From Bacteroides sp. UBA939 (lineage in GTDB: Bacteria; Bacteroidota; Bacteroidia; Bacteroidales; Bacteroidaceae): a DNA stretch of 7,508 nucleotides. Within the stretch, counting starts at the first letter, position 1. Each line of letters begins with the position of its first letter. The stretch is from the NCBI RefSeq assembly GCF_002293435.1, contig NZ_DBDF01000237.1, positions 1 through 7,508 on the forward strand. The letters run 5' to 3'. Positions 1-6,149 of the stretch are shown here, in pieces. The position numbers and the translations under genes are program-made. The notes under the pieces are model-generated. The model had not been told where the DNA came from. It saw only the letters and a list, made by a program, of their open reading frames with translations, and did not search any database.

Positions 1-5
1 GGGCA

Positions 6-27
6 CCCCTCCTCCCAGGATGAGGGG
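6..27. other. GC-rich interrupted hairpin in leader
   Basis: CCCCTC at 6-11 pairs with GAGGGG at 22-27. Inside it, after one mismatch, TC (13-14) can pair with GA (19-20) around a four-base loop. No T-tract follows, so this is not a classical intrinsic terminator. It stands out in an otherwise AT-rich leader. It could be the end of an upstream transcript, a leader structure, or the tail of an upstream gene, since one frame stays open from base 1 to a TAA at 52-54. The window edge prevents a decision. Confidence 0.35.
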
Positions 28-35
28 AATAGAGA

Positions 36-43
36 TACTTTTG
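36..43 (+). promoter_or_regulatory. candidate Bacteroidota -7 box (TACTTTTG)
   Basis: TACTTTTG matches the Bacteroidota -7 consensus TAnnTTTG exactly and lies 85 bases before the ATG of the first glycosyltransferase gene. Transcription would start near base 50, giving a leader of roughly 80 bases. No TTTG is visible at the expected -33 position, where the sequence is the C-rich hairpin, so support comes from the -7 box alone. The identical octamer recurs before the second gene. Confidence 0.4.
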
Positions 44-46
44 TTA

Positions 47-56
47 ATCACTAAAC
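47..56. repeat. left copy of inverted AT-rich motif
   Basis: ATCACTAAAC here is the exact reverse complement of GTTTAGTGAT at 7499-7508. The overlapping TAATCACT (45-52) is also the reverse complement of AGTGATTA at 7489-7496. The surrounding leader holds related TTATCATTAATCATTA (59-74) and TAATAATCA runs. These may be members of an intergenic AT-rich repeat family; the two sites bracket the seven genes in opposite orientation. Confidence 0.4.
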
Positions 57-128
57 GCTTATCATTAATCATTATGAACAGCTACTTACTGCTAATAATC
101 AACATTGACTTTAATAATATAGAATCCA

Positions 129-1325
129 ATGAAAATATTACTTGTTAATAAGTTCCTTTATCCCCGGGGTGGCGATTGTATTTATACCTTGAACCTCGGT
201 AGATTACTGTGTGAAGCCGGACATACGGTACGCTTCTATGCTATGGATTATCCGGAGAACATACAGGATAAAGACAAGCCTTTTTTTGCAAAAGAAATCA
301 GTCTCTCTTCAGCAGGTCTATCCGGGAGAGTAGAAGCAGTCAATCGAATTCTATGGGGTAAGGGAATAAATCAAGGGTTCGGAAGACTTCTGGATGAATT
401 TGAACCGGACATAGTGCACCTAAATAATATTCATTCATATCTTTCTCCTGTAGTTGCAAAACTTGCGCATGAACGGGGTATTAAAGTAATCTGGACGCTT
501 CACGACTACAAATTAATATGCCCGTCCTATGCTTGCCTTTATAAAGGAAAAACCTGTGAAGCCTGTTTCACTCAAAAACGAAATGTGCTGTTACGCAAGT
601 GTATGAAGAATAACCTGTTAGCAAGTATTCTTGCCTGGGGAGAGGCTATAAATTGGAATAAGACCAAGTTATCGGAATGGACTGATTGTTTTATTTGTCC
701 CAGCCGGTTTATGGCAAAGAAGATGCAACAGGGTGGATATCCGGAAAACAAGCTTCAGGTTATTTATAATTTTATAGGGGAAGAACAAGTGCGGTGTATC
801 TTGAATAACCCTGATTCCGAACGGGAGCAAGCATATACGTATATAGGTCGCCTTTCGGAAGAAAAAGGTATAGAGTCGCTATTGAAAATTGCGGTTCGGT
901 TGCCTTACAAGCTGTACATTGCCGGTACCGGACCTTTAGAAGATGAATTAATACGGAAATATGCCGCTGACCATATTGTCTTTCTCGGACATTTATCGAC
1001 GGAATCAACTATGGAACTTTTAATGAAAGTGTCTTTTACCGTGGTTCCTTCCGTATGTTATGAGAATAATCCCCTGACTATCATAGAATCCCTGTGTTGT
1101 GGCACTCCTGTACTGGGCAGGAATACGGGCGGCATACCTGAATTATTGGAAACGAACAGTTGTAATCGTCTCTATATTCAAGATGTGGAGTTACCTGCAC
1201 TCATTACTGAAATGTTTGATATGGCTGATTCCGCTAATCGGAACGAATTATCCGCCGCTTCACTGCACCGCTTCTCAGGCGGGCAATATTATCAAAAATG
1301 GCTTGAAGTGGTGGAAGGAGAATAA
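129..1325 (+). CDS. GT4-family glycosyltransferase
   Basis: Predicted cytoplasmic or peripheral-membrane enzyme of GT-B fold that transfers a sugar from an activated nucleotide donor to a growing polysaccharide repeat unit. Of its 398 residues, the N-terminal acceptor domain opens with a Rossmann-like MKILLVNKFLYPRGG and contains WTLHDYK near 122-128. The C-terminal donor domain begins around 236 (YIGRLSEEKG). It carries the GT4 E-x7-E motif as E312 and E320 in YENNPLTIIES, followed by GTPVLGRNTGG, typical of the nucleotide-sugar pocket. A cysteine-rich insert follows the HDY motif (C131, C136, C143, C146, then C158). Donor and linkage cannot be read from sequence. The ATG lies in an A/T-rich context without a Shine-Dalgarno, as is normal for Bacteroidota. 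Its last codons and stop lie inside a tandem 21-bp duplication. Length is normal for GT4; family call is firm, specificity unknown. Confidence 0.93.
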   Translation: MKILLVNKFLYPRGGDCIYTLNLGRLLCEAGHTVRFYAMDYPENIQDKDKPFFAKEISLSSAGLSGRVEAVNRILWGKGINQGFGRLLDEFEPDIVHLNNIHSYLSPVVAKLAHERGIKVIWTLHDYKLICPSYACLYKGKTCEACFTQKRNVLLRKCMKNNLLASILAWGEAINWNKTKLSEWTDCFICPSRFMAKKMQQGGYPENKLQVIYNFIGEEQVRCILNNPDSEREQAYTYIGRLSEEKGIESLLKIAVRLPYKLYIAGTGPLEDELIRKYAADHIVFLGHLSTESTMELLMKVSFTVVPSVCYENNPLTIIESLCCGTPVLGRNTGGIPELLETNSCNRLYIQDVELPALITEMFDMADSANRNELSAASLHRFSGGQYYQKWLEVVEGE

Positions 1326-1347
1326 AAAGTGGTGGAAGGAAAATAAA
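1306..1347 (+). repeat. tandem 21-bp direct duplication over a stop codon
   Basis: Bases 1306-1326 and 1327-1347 are two head-to-tail 21-bp copies differing at one base (G1320 versus A1341). The first copy encodes the last residues and TAA stop of the first glycosyltransferase. Because 21 is a multiple of three, the second copy keeps the frame and carries a second TAA at 1344-1346, six codons on (reading KVVEGK). It ends just before the candidate promoter for the radical SAM gene. It looks like slippage or a recent local duplication. Confidence 0.9.
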
Positions 1348-1353
1348 AAATAG

Positions 1354-1361
1354 TACTTTTG
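1354..1361 (+). promoter_or_regulatory. candidate Bacteroidota -7 box before the radical SAM gene
   Basis: TACTTTTG followed by CA matches TAnnTTTG exactly and sits behind an A-rich tract (1340-1350). It is 22 bases from the ATG at 1383, so the transcript would carry a leader of only about 15 bases. It lies in the only gap of appreciable size among the seven genes. No clear -33 TTTG is seen upstream. It suggests that the radical SAM gene and those after it can be transcribed apart from the first glycosyltransferase. Confidence 0.5.
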
Positions 1362-1382
1362 CAGACTTATTAACTGAGTAAT

Positions 1383-2396
1383 ATGAAATCTGTTGTTAGT
1401 TCGCCCACTGATATGTGTATCATTGTTACATACCGCTGCCCGATGCAGTGCCGGATGTGTAATATATGGCAAAACCCTACAGATCCGAATAAGGAGATAA
1501 GTCCCGCCGAAATAGAAAAGCTTCCGGATGTAAAGTTTATCAATATAACAGGAGGAGAGCCTTTTATCCGGGAAGATTTGGAAGAGATTGTGGAAGCGGC
1601 ATTCCGTAAATCTCCCCGTGTCGTTATTTCAACTTCCGGATGGTTTGAAGAACGTGTTATCCGTTTGGCTGAGAAGTTCCCTAAAATCGGTATACGTATC
1701 AGCATGGAAGGTTTATCTCAAAAAAATGATGAACTCCGGGGACGGCAGGGAGGGTTTGATAAAGGAATCCGCACTTTATTGCAATTAAAGGAAATGGGAA
1801 TCAGGGATATAGGTTTCGGCATTACGGTTTCTAATTCCAATTCCGCCGATATGCTTTCTCTCTACCGTCTGTCGCGTTCGCTCGGAATGGAATTTGCAAC
1901 TGCAACAGTACACAATTCGTATTACTTTCATAAAACGGATAACACTATCACCAATCAGGAAGAGGTATGCAGTAATTTCGGTAAATTGATAGAATGGCAG
2001 TTAAAGGAAAAACATCCTAAATCCTGGTTCCGTGCTTACTTTAACCGGGGACTGGTTAATTATATACAGGGAAACCCCCGTTTATTGCCTTGTGAAGCAG
2101 GAACCGTGAACTTTTTTGTAGATCCTTATGGAGATGTTTATCCTTGTAACGGAATGGAAAGCAGATATTGGAAAGAGAGTATGGGAAATATCCGTACCAT
2201 GTCTTCTTTTCAGGAGTTGTGGAGAAGTGAACAGGCGGAACGTGTCAGAAACAAGGTGCGTAACTGCCCTAAGAATTGTTGGATGGTAGGAACTGCCGCT
2301 CCGGTGATGAAAAAGTATTTCGGAACTCCACTGAAATGGGTGTTATATCATAAAATGCAATCATTAATGGGAAACTCTATAAATCTGAAAGACTAA
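1383..2396 (+). CDS. radical SAM protein with twitch/SPASM-like C-terminus
   Basis: Predicted cytosolic radical SAM enzyme of 337 residues. C19, C23 and C26 form the canonical CxxxCxxC motif that binds the SAM-cleaving [4Fe-4S] cluster (TYRCPMQCRMC). TGGEP at 56-60 matches the GGE SAM-binding motif. The C-terminal region has four further cysteines, C237 and C255 (17 residues between) and C295 and C299 (NCPKNC). That is fewer than the seven of a full SPASM domain and fits a twitch-type domain with one auxiliary cluster. Known relatives modify RiPP peptides, anaerobic sulfatases, or aminocyclitols (BtrN alcohol oxidation). No peptide precursor is evident nearby, and its position between two glycosyltransferase genes suggests a sugar- or polysaccharide-related substrate, which is inference. 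A candidate promoter lies just upstream. Five bases separate it from the next gene. Superfamily certain, reaction unknown. Confidence 0.93.
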   Translation: MKSVVSSPTDMCIIVTYRCPMQCRMCNIWQNPTDPNKEISPAEIEKLPDVKFINITGGEPFIREDLEEIVEAAFRKSPRVVISTSGWFEERVIRLAEKFPKIGIRISMEGLSQKNDELRGRQGGFDKGIRTLLQLKEMGIRDIGFGITVSNSNSADMLSLYRLSRSLGMEFATATVHNSYYFHKTDNTITNQEEVCSNFGKLIEWQLKEKHPKSWFRAYFNRGLVNYIQGNPRLLPCEAGTVNFFVDPYGDVYPCNGMESRYWKESMGNIRTMSSFQELWRSEQAERVRNKVRNCPKNCWMVGTAAPVMKKYFGTPLKWVLYHKMQSLMGNSINLKD

Positions 2397-2401
2397 AGAA
2401 G

Positions 2402-3499
2402 ATGAAAATCGTAGTTACAGGTACCAGAGGCATTCCCGATATACCGGGTGGAGTGGAAACACATTGTGAGGAACTCTATCCGCTCATTGCGGACGAACGG
2501 CACGAAGTTGTTGTTGTCCGTCGTCCCTGTTATGCACCGGACGATTTAGTTAAAACATATAGGAAGGTTCGCATTAAAGACATAAGAATAGTACGCAATA
2601 AACATCTGGAGGCTTTTCTACATACGTTTCAGTCAGTATTATATGCGTGGAAAATAAAAGCGGACATCGTGCATATCCATGCCGTGGGACCTGCTTTGAT
2701 GACACCTTTAGTACGCATGTTAGGAATGAAAGCCGTAGTCACGCATCATGGACCGGATTATGACCGGGAGAAGTGGGGGAAGTTTGCCAAATGGATACTT
2801 CGCATGGGAGAGAAGGTTGGAATGAACTATGCTAACCATGTGATAGTTGTTTCAGACTATATACGGCAACTGGTACGGCAGAAATACCTCTCAAAAAAGA
2901 ATATTACTCTGATATACAATGGAATAAATAAGAAGCGGGAAATATCCGAAACCGATTATATTCAGAGTCTGGGATTGACGGAATACGGTTATATTTTGGC
3001 TGTAGGGCGCTTTGTAAAGGAAAAAGGTTTTGATAGATTGATTAAAGCGTTTGGGCAATTATCTTCGTCGTCCATAAAATTAGTAATAGCCGGAGATGCT
3101 GATTATCAGGATGAATATGCCCGGAAACTGAAAAAAATGTGTAAAGAGCAAGAGAATATATGCCTGACAGGCTTTATTAAAGGAGACAAACTGGCACAAC
3201 TATATACAAATGCACGAATATTCGTGCTACCCTCTACCCATGAGGGGTTACCTATTGTACTGCTTGAAGCCATGAGTTACGGATGTCCGATACTTGCCAG
3301 TGACATTCCGGCAAACAAAGAAATAGGATTGCCGGATGAATGTTACTTTAAAAATGGAGATATTGACAGCTTGAAAGATGCTCTAAAGAAAAGGTTGGAG
3401 AACTCTCAAAGAGAACAGGTTATATATAATATGTCTTCGTATGACTGGCGGAATATTGCCCGGCAAACTAAGGATATCTATGATTCTTTAATAATATGA
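2402..3499 (+). CDS. GT4-family glycosyltransferase, GGVET-type N-terminus
   Basis: Second predicted retaining glycosyltransferase of the locus, 365 residues with a GT-B fold. The N-terminus GTRGIPDIPGGVET (7-20) is a glycine-rich acceptor-domain signature like that of the DUF1972/rhamnosyltransferase-like GT4 group. The donor domain starts near 199 (LAVGRFVKEKGF), continues with KLVIAGDAD, and carries the E-x7-E motif at E281 and E289 (HEGLPIVLLEAMSYG), then the CPILASDIP nucleotide-sugar segment. It probably adds one sugar to the lipid-linked repeat unit at the inner face of the cytoplasmic membrane. The ATG follows the previous stop by five bases with an AGAAG lead, implying cotranscription and coupled translation. 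Sequence similarity to rhamnosyltransferases together with a downstream rfbC hints at a deoxysugar donor, but this is only suggestive. Confidence 0.92.
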   Translation: MKIVVTGTRGIPDIPGGVETHCEELYPLIADERHEVVVVRRPCYAPDDLVKTYRKVRIKDIRIVRNKHLEAFLHTFQSVLYAWKIKADIVHIHAVGPALMTPLVRMLGMKAVVTHHGPDYDREKWGKFAKWILRMGEKVGMNYANHVIVVSDYIRQLVRQKYLSKKNITLIYNGINKKREISETDYIQSLGLTEYGYILAVGRFVKEKGFDRLIKAFGQLSSSSIKLVIAGDADYQDEYARKLKKMCKEQENICLTGFIKGDKLAQLYTNARIFVLPSTHEGLPIVLLEAMSYGCPILASDIPANKEIGLPDECYFKNGDIDSLKDALKKRLENSQREQVIYNMSSYDWRNIARQTKDIYDSLII

Positions 3500-3529
3500 G
3501 GCAATATAGACAGGTGTTTGTCGTTTTAT

Positions 3530-4159
3530 ATGCAAGCTATGAATATTCAATATCCATTATATGATTTTCCGTTAAGGCGGAAAGGCAATCGCATTTTCAA
3601 ACGAATGCTTGACGTAATGATGGCATTAGTAGTCCTGATTGTGGTATATCCGTTGGCGTATATCATTATCGGATGTTGTATCAAGATTAAGATGCCCGGT
3701 AGGATTATATTCTCTCAGAAACGTAACGGACGATATGGGAAGGTTTTTACTTGCTACAAGTTCCGTTCTATGTTGCCCAATGATCAGGCTGATACGCAGC
3801 AGGCTTCAGACGATGATCCTCGAATCACCCCTTTGGGACGTTTACTGCGTGTAACCAGTCTGGATGAATTGCCGCAGTTCTGGAATGTGCTTAAAGGGGA
3901 TATGTCTGTAATAGGGCCACGGCCTCACATGCTGATACATACCGAACAGTATTGTACCGTGATTCCCGAATATAATAAAAGATTACAGGTAAAGCCCGGA
4001 ATAACCGGTTGGGCGCAAGTACATAACTTACGTGGAGAGACGGACAAACCGGAGAAGATAAGAAAGAGGGTGGAGTATGATATCTGGTATATTGACCATT
4101 GGTCTTTTATGCTGGATATGAAAATTGTATTCGGTACACTGAAAGTTATGCTTGGATAA
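3530..4159 (+). CDS. polyprenyl-phosphate sugar-phosphate transferase, short WcaJ-like form
   Basis: Predicted initiating enzyme that moves a sugar 1-phosphate from a UDP-sugar to undecaprenyl phosphate (bacterial sugar transferase family). Numbered from ATG 3530 (209 residues): FKRMLD at 23-28 leads into one hydrophobic segment at 29-53 with a central YP kink (P41), which fits the re-entrant helix of monotopic transferases. Next come KFRSM (77-81), the catalytic Asp-Glu pair in DELPQ (112-116), GPRPHM (129-134) and PGITGWAQV (156-164). The core resembles WcaJ-type enzymes, but their N-terminal multi-helix and nucleotide-binding-like half is absent, leaving a PglC-sized protein. The start is uncertain: ATG 3530, ATG 3539 or TTG 3518 are all in frame, and none has a clear ribosome site; ATG 3530 is preferred. 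The sugar (glucose, galactose or another hexose) cannot be determined. It lies 30 bases after the second glycosyltransferase gene and two before the Wzi gene. Confidence 0.93.
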   Translation: MQAMNIQYPLYDFPLRRKGNRIFKRMLDVMMALVVLIVVYPLAYIIIGCCIKIKMPGRIIFSQKRNGRYGKVFTCYKFRSMLPNDQADTQQASDDDPRITPLGRLLRVTSLDELPQFWNVLKGDMSVIGPRPHMLIHTEQYCTVIPEYNKRLQVKPGITGWAQVHNLRGETDKPEKIRKRVEYDIWYIDHWSFMLDMKIVFGTLKVMLG

Positions 4160-4161
4160 GT

Positions 4162-5592
4162 ATGCGTACAGGTTGTTGTATTCTTGCTATCTTGCTTTGT
4201 TTTGCTTCAATAATGAAGGCGCAAAATGGGATGAAGCGGCAGAATGTCTCTTCATTCATTGAGTATGGCGCTTCTGTTCATTCGGGCGAGAATACTCCTT
4301 TGTGGCTGGTAAGCAATCAGCATGGCTTTTCTTCTCTTAACAACAATACTTATTTGCGAGGGGGCGCTTTCTATACGGATACAATCAGCCAATGGCGTAT
4401 GGAAGGCGGACTGGATATGGCAGTTGCCGCCGGTTTCACGTCTACTTTCATATTGCAGCAGGCTTATACTGATATCCGGTATAAGTGGTTGGGGGTGTTG
4501 GTTGGAAGTAAAGAGATTGACTCTCCTTTATTGAATCAACAATTAAGTAGCGGCGGGCTGACTTGGTCGGGTAATGCAAGACCTGTTCCGCAAGTCCGGA
4601 TAGGTTTGCCCGAGTATGTACAAGTGTTGCCGCGCCTTGCCTTGAAAGCGGAATTGTCGTACGGATGGTTTACCGATAACAGGTATCAGGCAAAGCACGT
4701 GGGAGAGGATTGCTGGTACACTAAGAACATCAAATACCACCATAAAAGCGGTTTCCTTCGCATTGGTGTGCCACAAGGTAAATGGCAACTGGACTTGGGT
4801 ATGAGTCTGGACGTGCAATTTGGCGGATATAAAAGTGGTGGAATGGATGCCGGCGATTTGGGAAACAGTTGGAAAGATTATTTCAAGGCTCTCATTCCCG
4901 GTCGTGGCGGCGATAGCAGTCCGCAGGGAGAACAAATAGCTTATCAGGGTAATTACATGGGGAGTGAGCATCTCCGGATGACTTACCGCCACAAGGATTT
5001 CTCCATGAGCGCTTACCTTGAAAACTATTTCGATGATTTCAGCGGGATGGGGAAACTTAACGGATTCGATGGCTTGTGGGGAATTGAATACAAGTTCAAC
5101 CGGAAGCAAGCCATTAATGGTTTTGTGCTGGAATACTATCAGACTACCAACCAGAGCGGCCCAATGCACGGAGTGGACTTCACCGTAGTGGAAAAGACGG
5201 GAGGAGCCGATGATTATTATAATAACGAATGGTATCCCGGCTGGGTACACTGGGGAATGACTATGGCTAATCCATTGATAGCTTCTCCTATTTATAACAA
5301 AGATGGTGACATGACCTTCAGATACAATCGCATCAAAGCATTGCATTTGGGGTGGAGCGGAGATATCAGCAACGAGTGGACATACATCGCAAAGCTATCA
5401 TATAATAAAACTTGGGGAACTCCTTTCAAACCTATACCTGATATATTGGAAAATTTTTCTACTTTTGTATCAATTTTATATGCTCCGTATAAATGGAGGG
5501 AATGGCGGTTCAATGTATCCGTCGCTTTCGACATCGGAGAGATATATGGCGACAATTCAGGTTGCCAATTGAAAGTGCAAAAAACATTTTGA
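4162..5592 (+). CDS. Wzi-family capsule assembly protein, outer-membrane beta-barrel
   Basis: Predicted 476-residue outer-membrane protein of the capsule assembly Wzi family; the founding member, E. coli Wzi, is a beta-barrel lectin that helps hold capsule at the surface. The start at ATG 4162 gives an N-terminal signal peptide: a short basic start (MR), a hydrophobic core (CCILAILLCFASI) and a likely cleavage after KAQ near residue 21. No good lipobox is present. An open frame runs upstream into the preceding gene but would bury this signal. The segment around 128-157 (LSSGGLTWSGNARPVPQVR then LPEYV) is characteristic of the Bacteroidota members. Alternating polar and aromatic strands follow, for example WRFNVSVAFDIG near 448-459, and the last residue is phenylalanine, as expected of a barrel recognised by the Bam machinery. 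TAA of the transferase gene is followed after two bases by this ATG, so translation is probably coupled. Role in this capsule is inferred. Confidence 0.88.
   Translation: MRTGCCILAILLCFASIMKAQNGMKRQNVSSFIEYGASVHSGENTPLWLVSNQHGFSSLNNNTYLRGGAFYTDTISQWRMEGGLDMAVAAGFTSTFILQQAYTDIRYKWLGVLVGSKEIDSPLLNQQLSSGGLTWSGNARPVPQVRIGLPEYVQVLPRLALKAELSYGWFTDNRYQAKHVGEDCWYTKNIKYHHKSGFLRIGVPQGKWQLDLGMSLDVQFGGYKSGGMDAGDLGNSWKDYFKALIPGRGGDSSPQGEQIAYQGNYMGSEHLRMTYRHKDFSMSAYLENYFDDFSGMGKLNGFDGLWGIEYKFNRKQAINGFVLEYYQTTNQSGPMHGVDFTVVEKTGGADDYYNNEWYPGWVHWGMTMANPLIASPIYNKDGDMTFRYNRIKALHLGWSGDISNEWTYIAKLSYNKTWGTPFKPIPDILENFSTFVSILYAPYKWREWRFNVSVAFDIGEIYGDNSGCQLKVQKTF
5460..5467 (+). promoter_or_regulatory. possible internal -7 box inside the Wzi gene
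   Basis: A third exact TACTTTTG lies within the Wzi coding region, about 130 bases before the rfbC ATG, behind an A/T-rich stretch. It could give separate expression of rfbC and ugd. It also simply encodes Ser-Thr-Phe-Val within a strand-like segment, and no -33 box is spaced correctly, so chance is quite possible. Confidence 0.15.
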
Positions 5593-5597
5593 AAAAG

Positions 5598-6146
5598 ATG
5601 AATTACATACAAACGGAAATTGATGGTGTGTGGCTGATTGAGCCGAAGGTATTTGGTGATGAACGCGGTTATTTCATGGAAGCCTTTAAAGAAGAGGAAT
5701 TCAAGGCGCATGTCGGCGACGTGCGCTTCATTCAGGACAATGAGTCGAAATCTTCTTTCGGGGTATTGCGTGGGCTACATTATCAGAAAGGGGAATACAA
5801 CCAATCCAAACTGGTACGCGTCATAAAGGGGAAAGTACTGGATGTAGCGGTGGATTTACGCCAATCATCTCCTACTTTCGGTAAATACATCAGTGTGGAA
5901 CTGAGTGAAGAAAATCGGCGCCAGCTTTTTATTCCCCGCGGATTTGCTCACGGTTTCTTGGTATTGAGCGACGAAGCTATATTTATATATAAGGTGGACA
6001 ATGTGTATGCCCCGCAATCGGAAGCATCCATCCGTTACAATGATGAAACAATAGGCATTGATTGGCCCATGACGGAAGAACAACTATTATTATCCCCTAA
6101 AGATAAGGCAGCCCCATCTTTCCGGGATGCAGAATATTTTATATAA
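5598..6146 (+). CDS. rfbC: dTDP-4-dehydrorhamnose 3,5-epimerase
   Basis: Cytosolic cupin-fold dimer that epimerises C3 and C5 of dTDP-4-keto-6-deoxy-D-glucose, the third step of dTDP-L-rhamnose synthesis. Its 182 residues match the usual family length. Visible signatures are FGDERGYFMEAF (19-30), VLRGLHYQ with the catalytic H61, K71 and R74 in SKLVR, FIPRGFAHGF (111-120), the active-site tyrosine Y131 in IYKVDN, and IGIDWP (152-157). The start chosen is ATG 5598, preceded by an A-rich GAAAAAG stretch and five bases after the Wzi stop; a longer frame back to 5493 would overlap the Wzi gene and adds nothing family-like. The rmlA, rmlB and rmlD partners are not present here, so substrate and final reduction must come from genes elsewhere, unless the product feeds another deoxysugar. 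The family assignment is strong. Confidence 0.94.
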   Translation: MNYIQTEIDGVWLIEPKVFGDERGYFMEAFKEEEFKAHVGDVRFIQDNESKSSFGVLRGLHYQKGEYNQSKLVRVIKGKVLDVAVDLRQSSPTFGKYISVELSEENRRQLFIPRGFAHGFLVLSDEAIFIYKVDNVYAPQSEASIRYNDETIGIDWPMTEEQLLLSPKDKAAPSFRDAEYFI

Positions 6147-6149
6147 AGT

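Noticed and set aside
2..151. Frame open from base 2 through the leader, as a possible end of an upstream gene
   Set aside because: Its translation is a low-complexity Ile/Leu/Asn string from AT-rich DNA and it runs into the first glycosyltransferase gene; no family features.
1099..1353. 84-codon + strand frame at the end of the first glycosyltransferase
   Set aside because: It is an alternative frame over the GT4 donor domain. Its repeated KWWKENK tail only reflects the 21-bp DNA duplication.
1370..1705. 111-codon minus-strand open frame over the start of the radical SAM gene
   Set aside because: The opposite strand encodes the CxxxCxxC cluster motif and GGEP; the minus frame is a by-product.
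4099..4161. Upstream start for the Wzi gene
   Set aside because: It would overlap the transferase gene by 61 bases and place about 21 residues before a clear signal peptide; ATG 4162 fits better.
4543..5346. 267-codon open frame on the minus strand
   Set aside because: It lies wholly inside the Wzi gene, which has a signal peptide, family motif and barrel features. The antisense product shows no recognisable domain.
5493..5597. Upstream start for rfbC
   Set aside because: It would overlap the end of the Wzi gene and add 35 residues not typical of the 182-residue family; ATG 5598 has a suitable A-rich lead.
5292..5711. 139-codon minus-strand open frame across the Wzi/rfbC junction
   Set aside because: It overlaps two well-supported + strand genes and its translation resembles no family.
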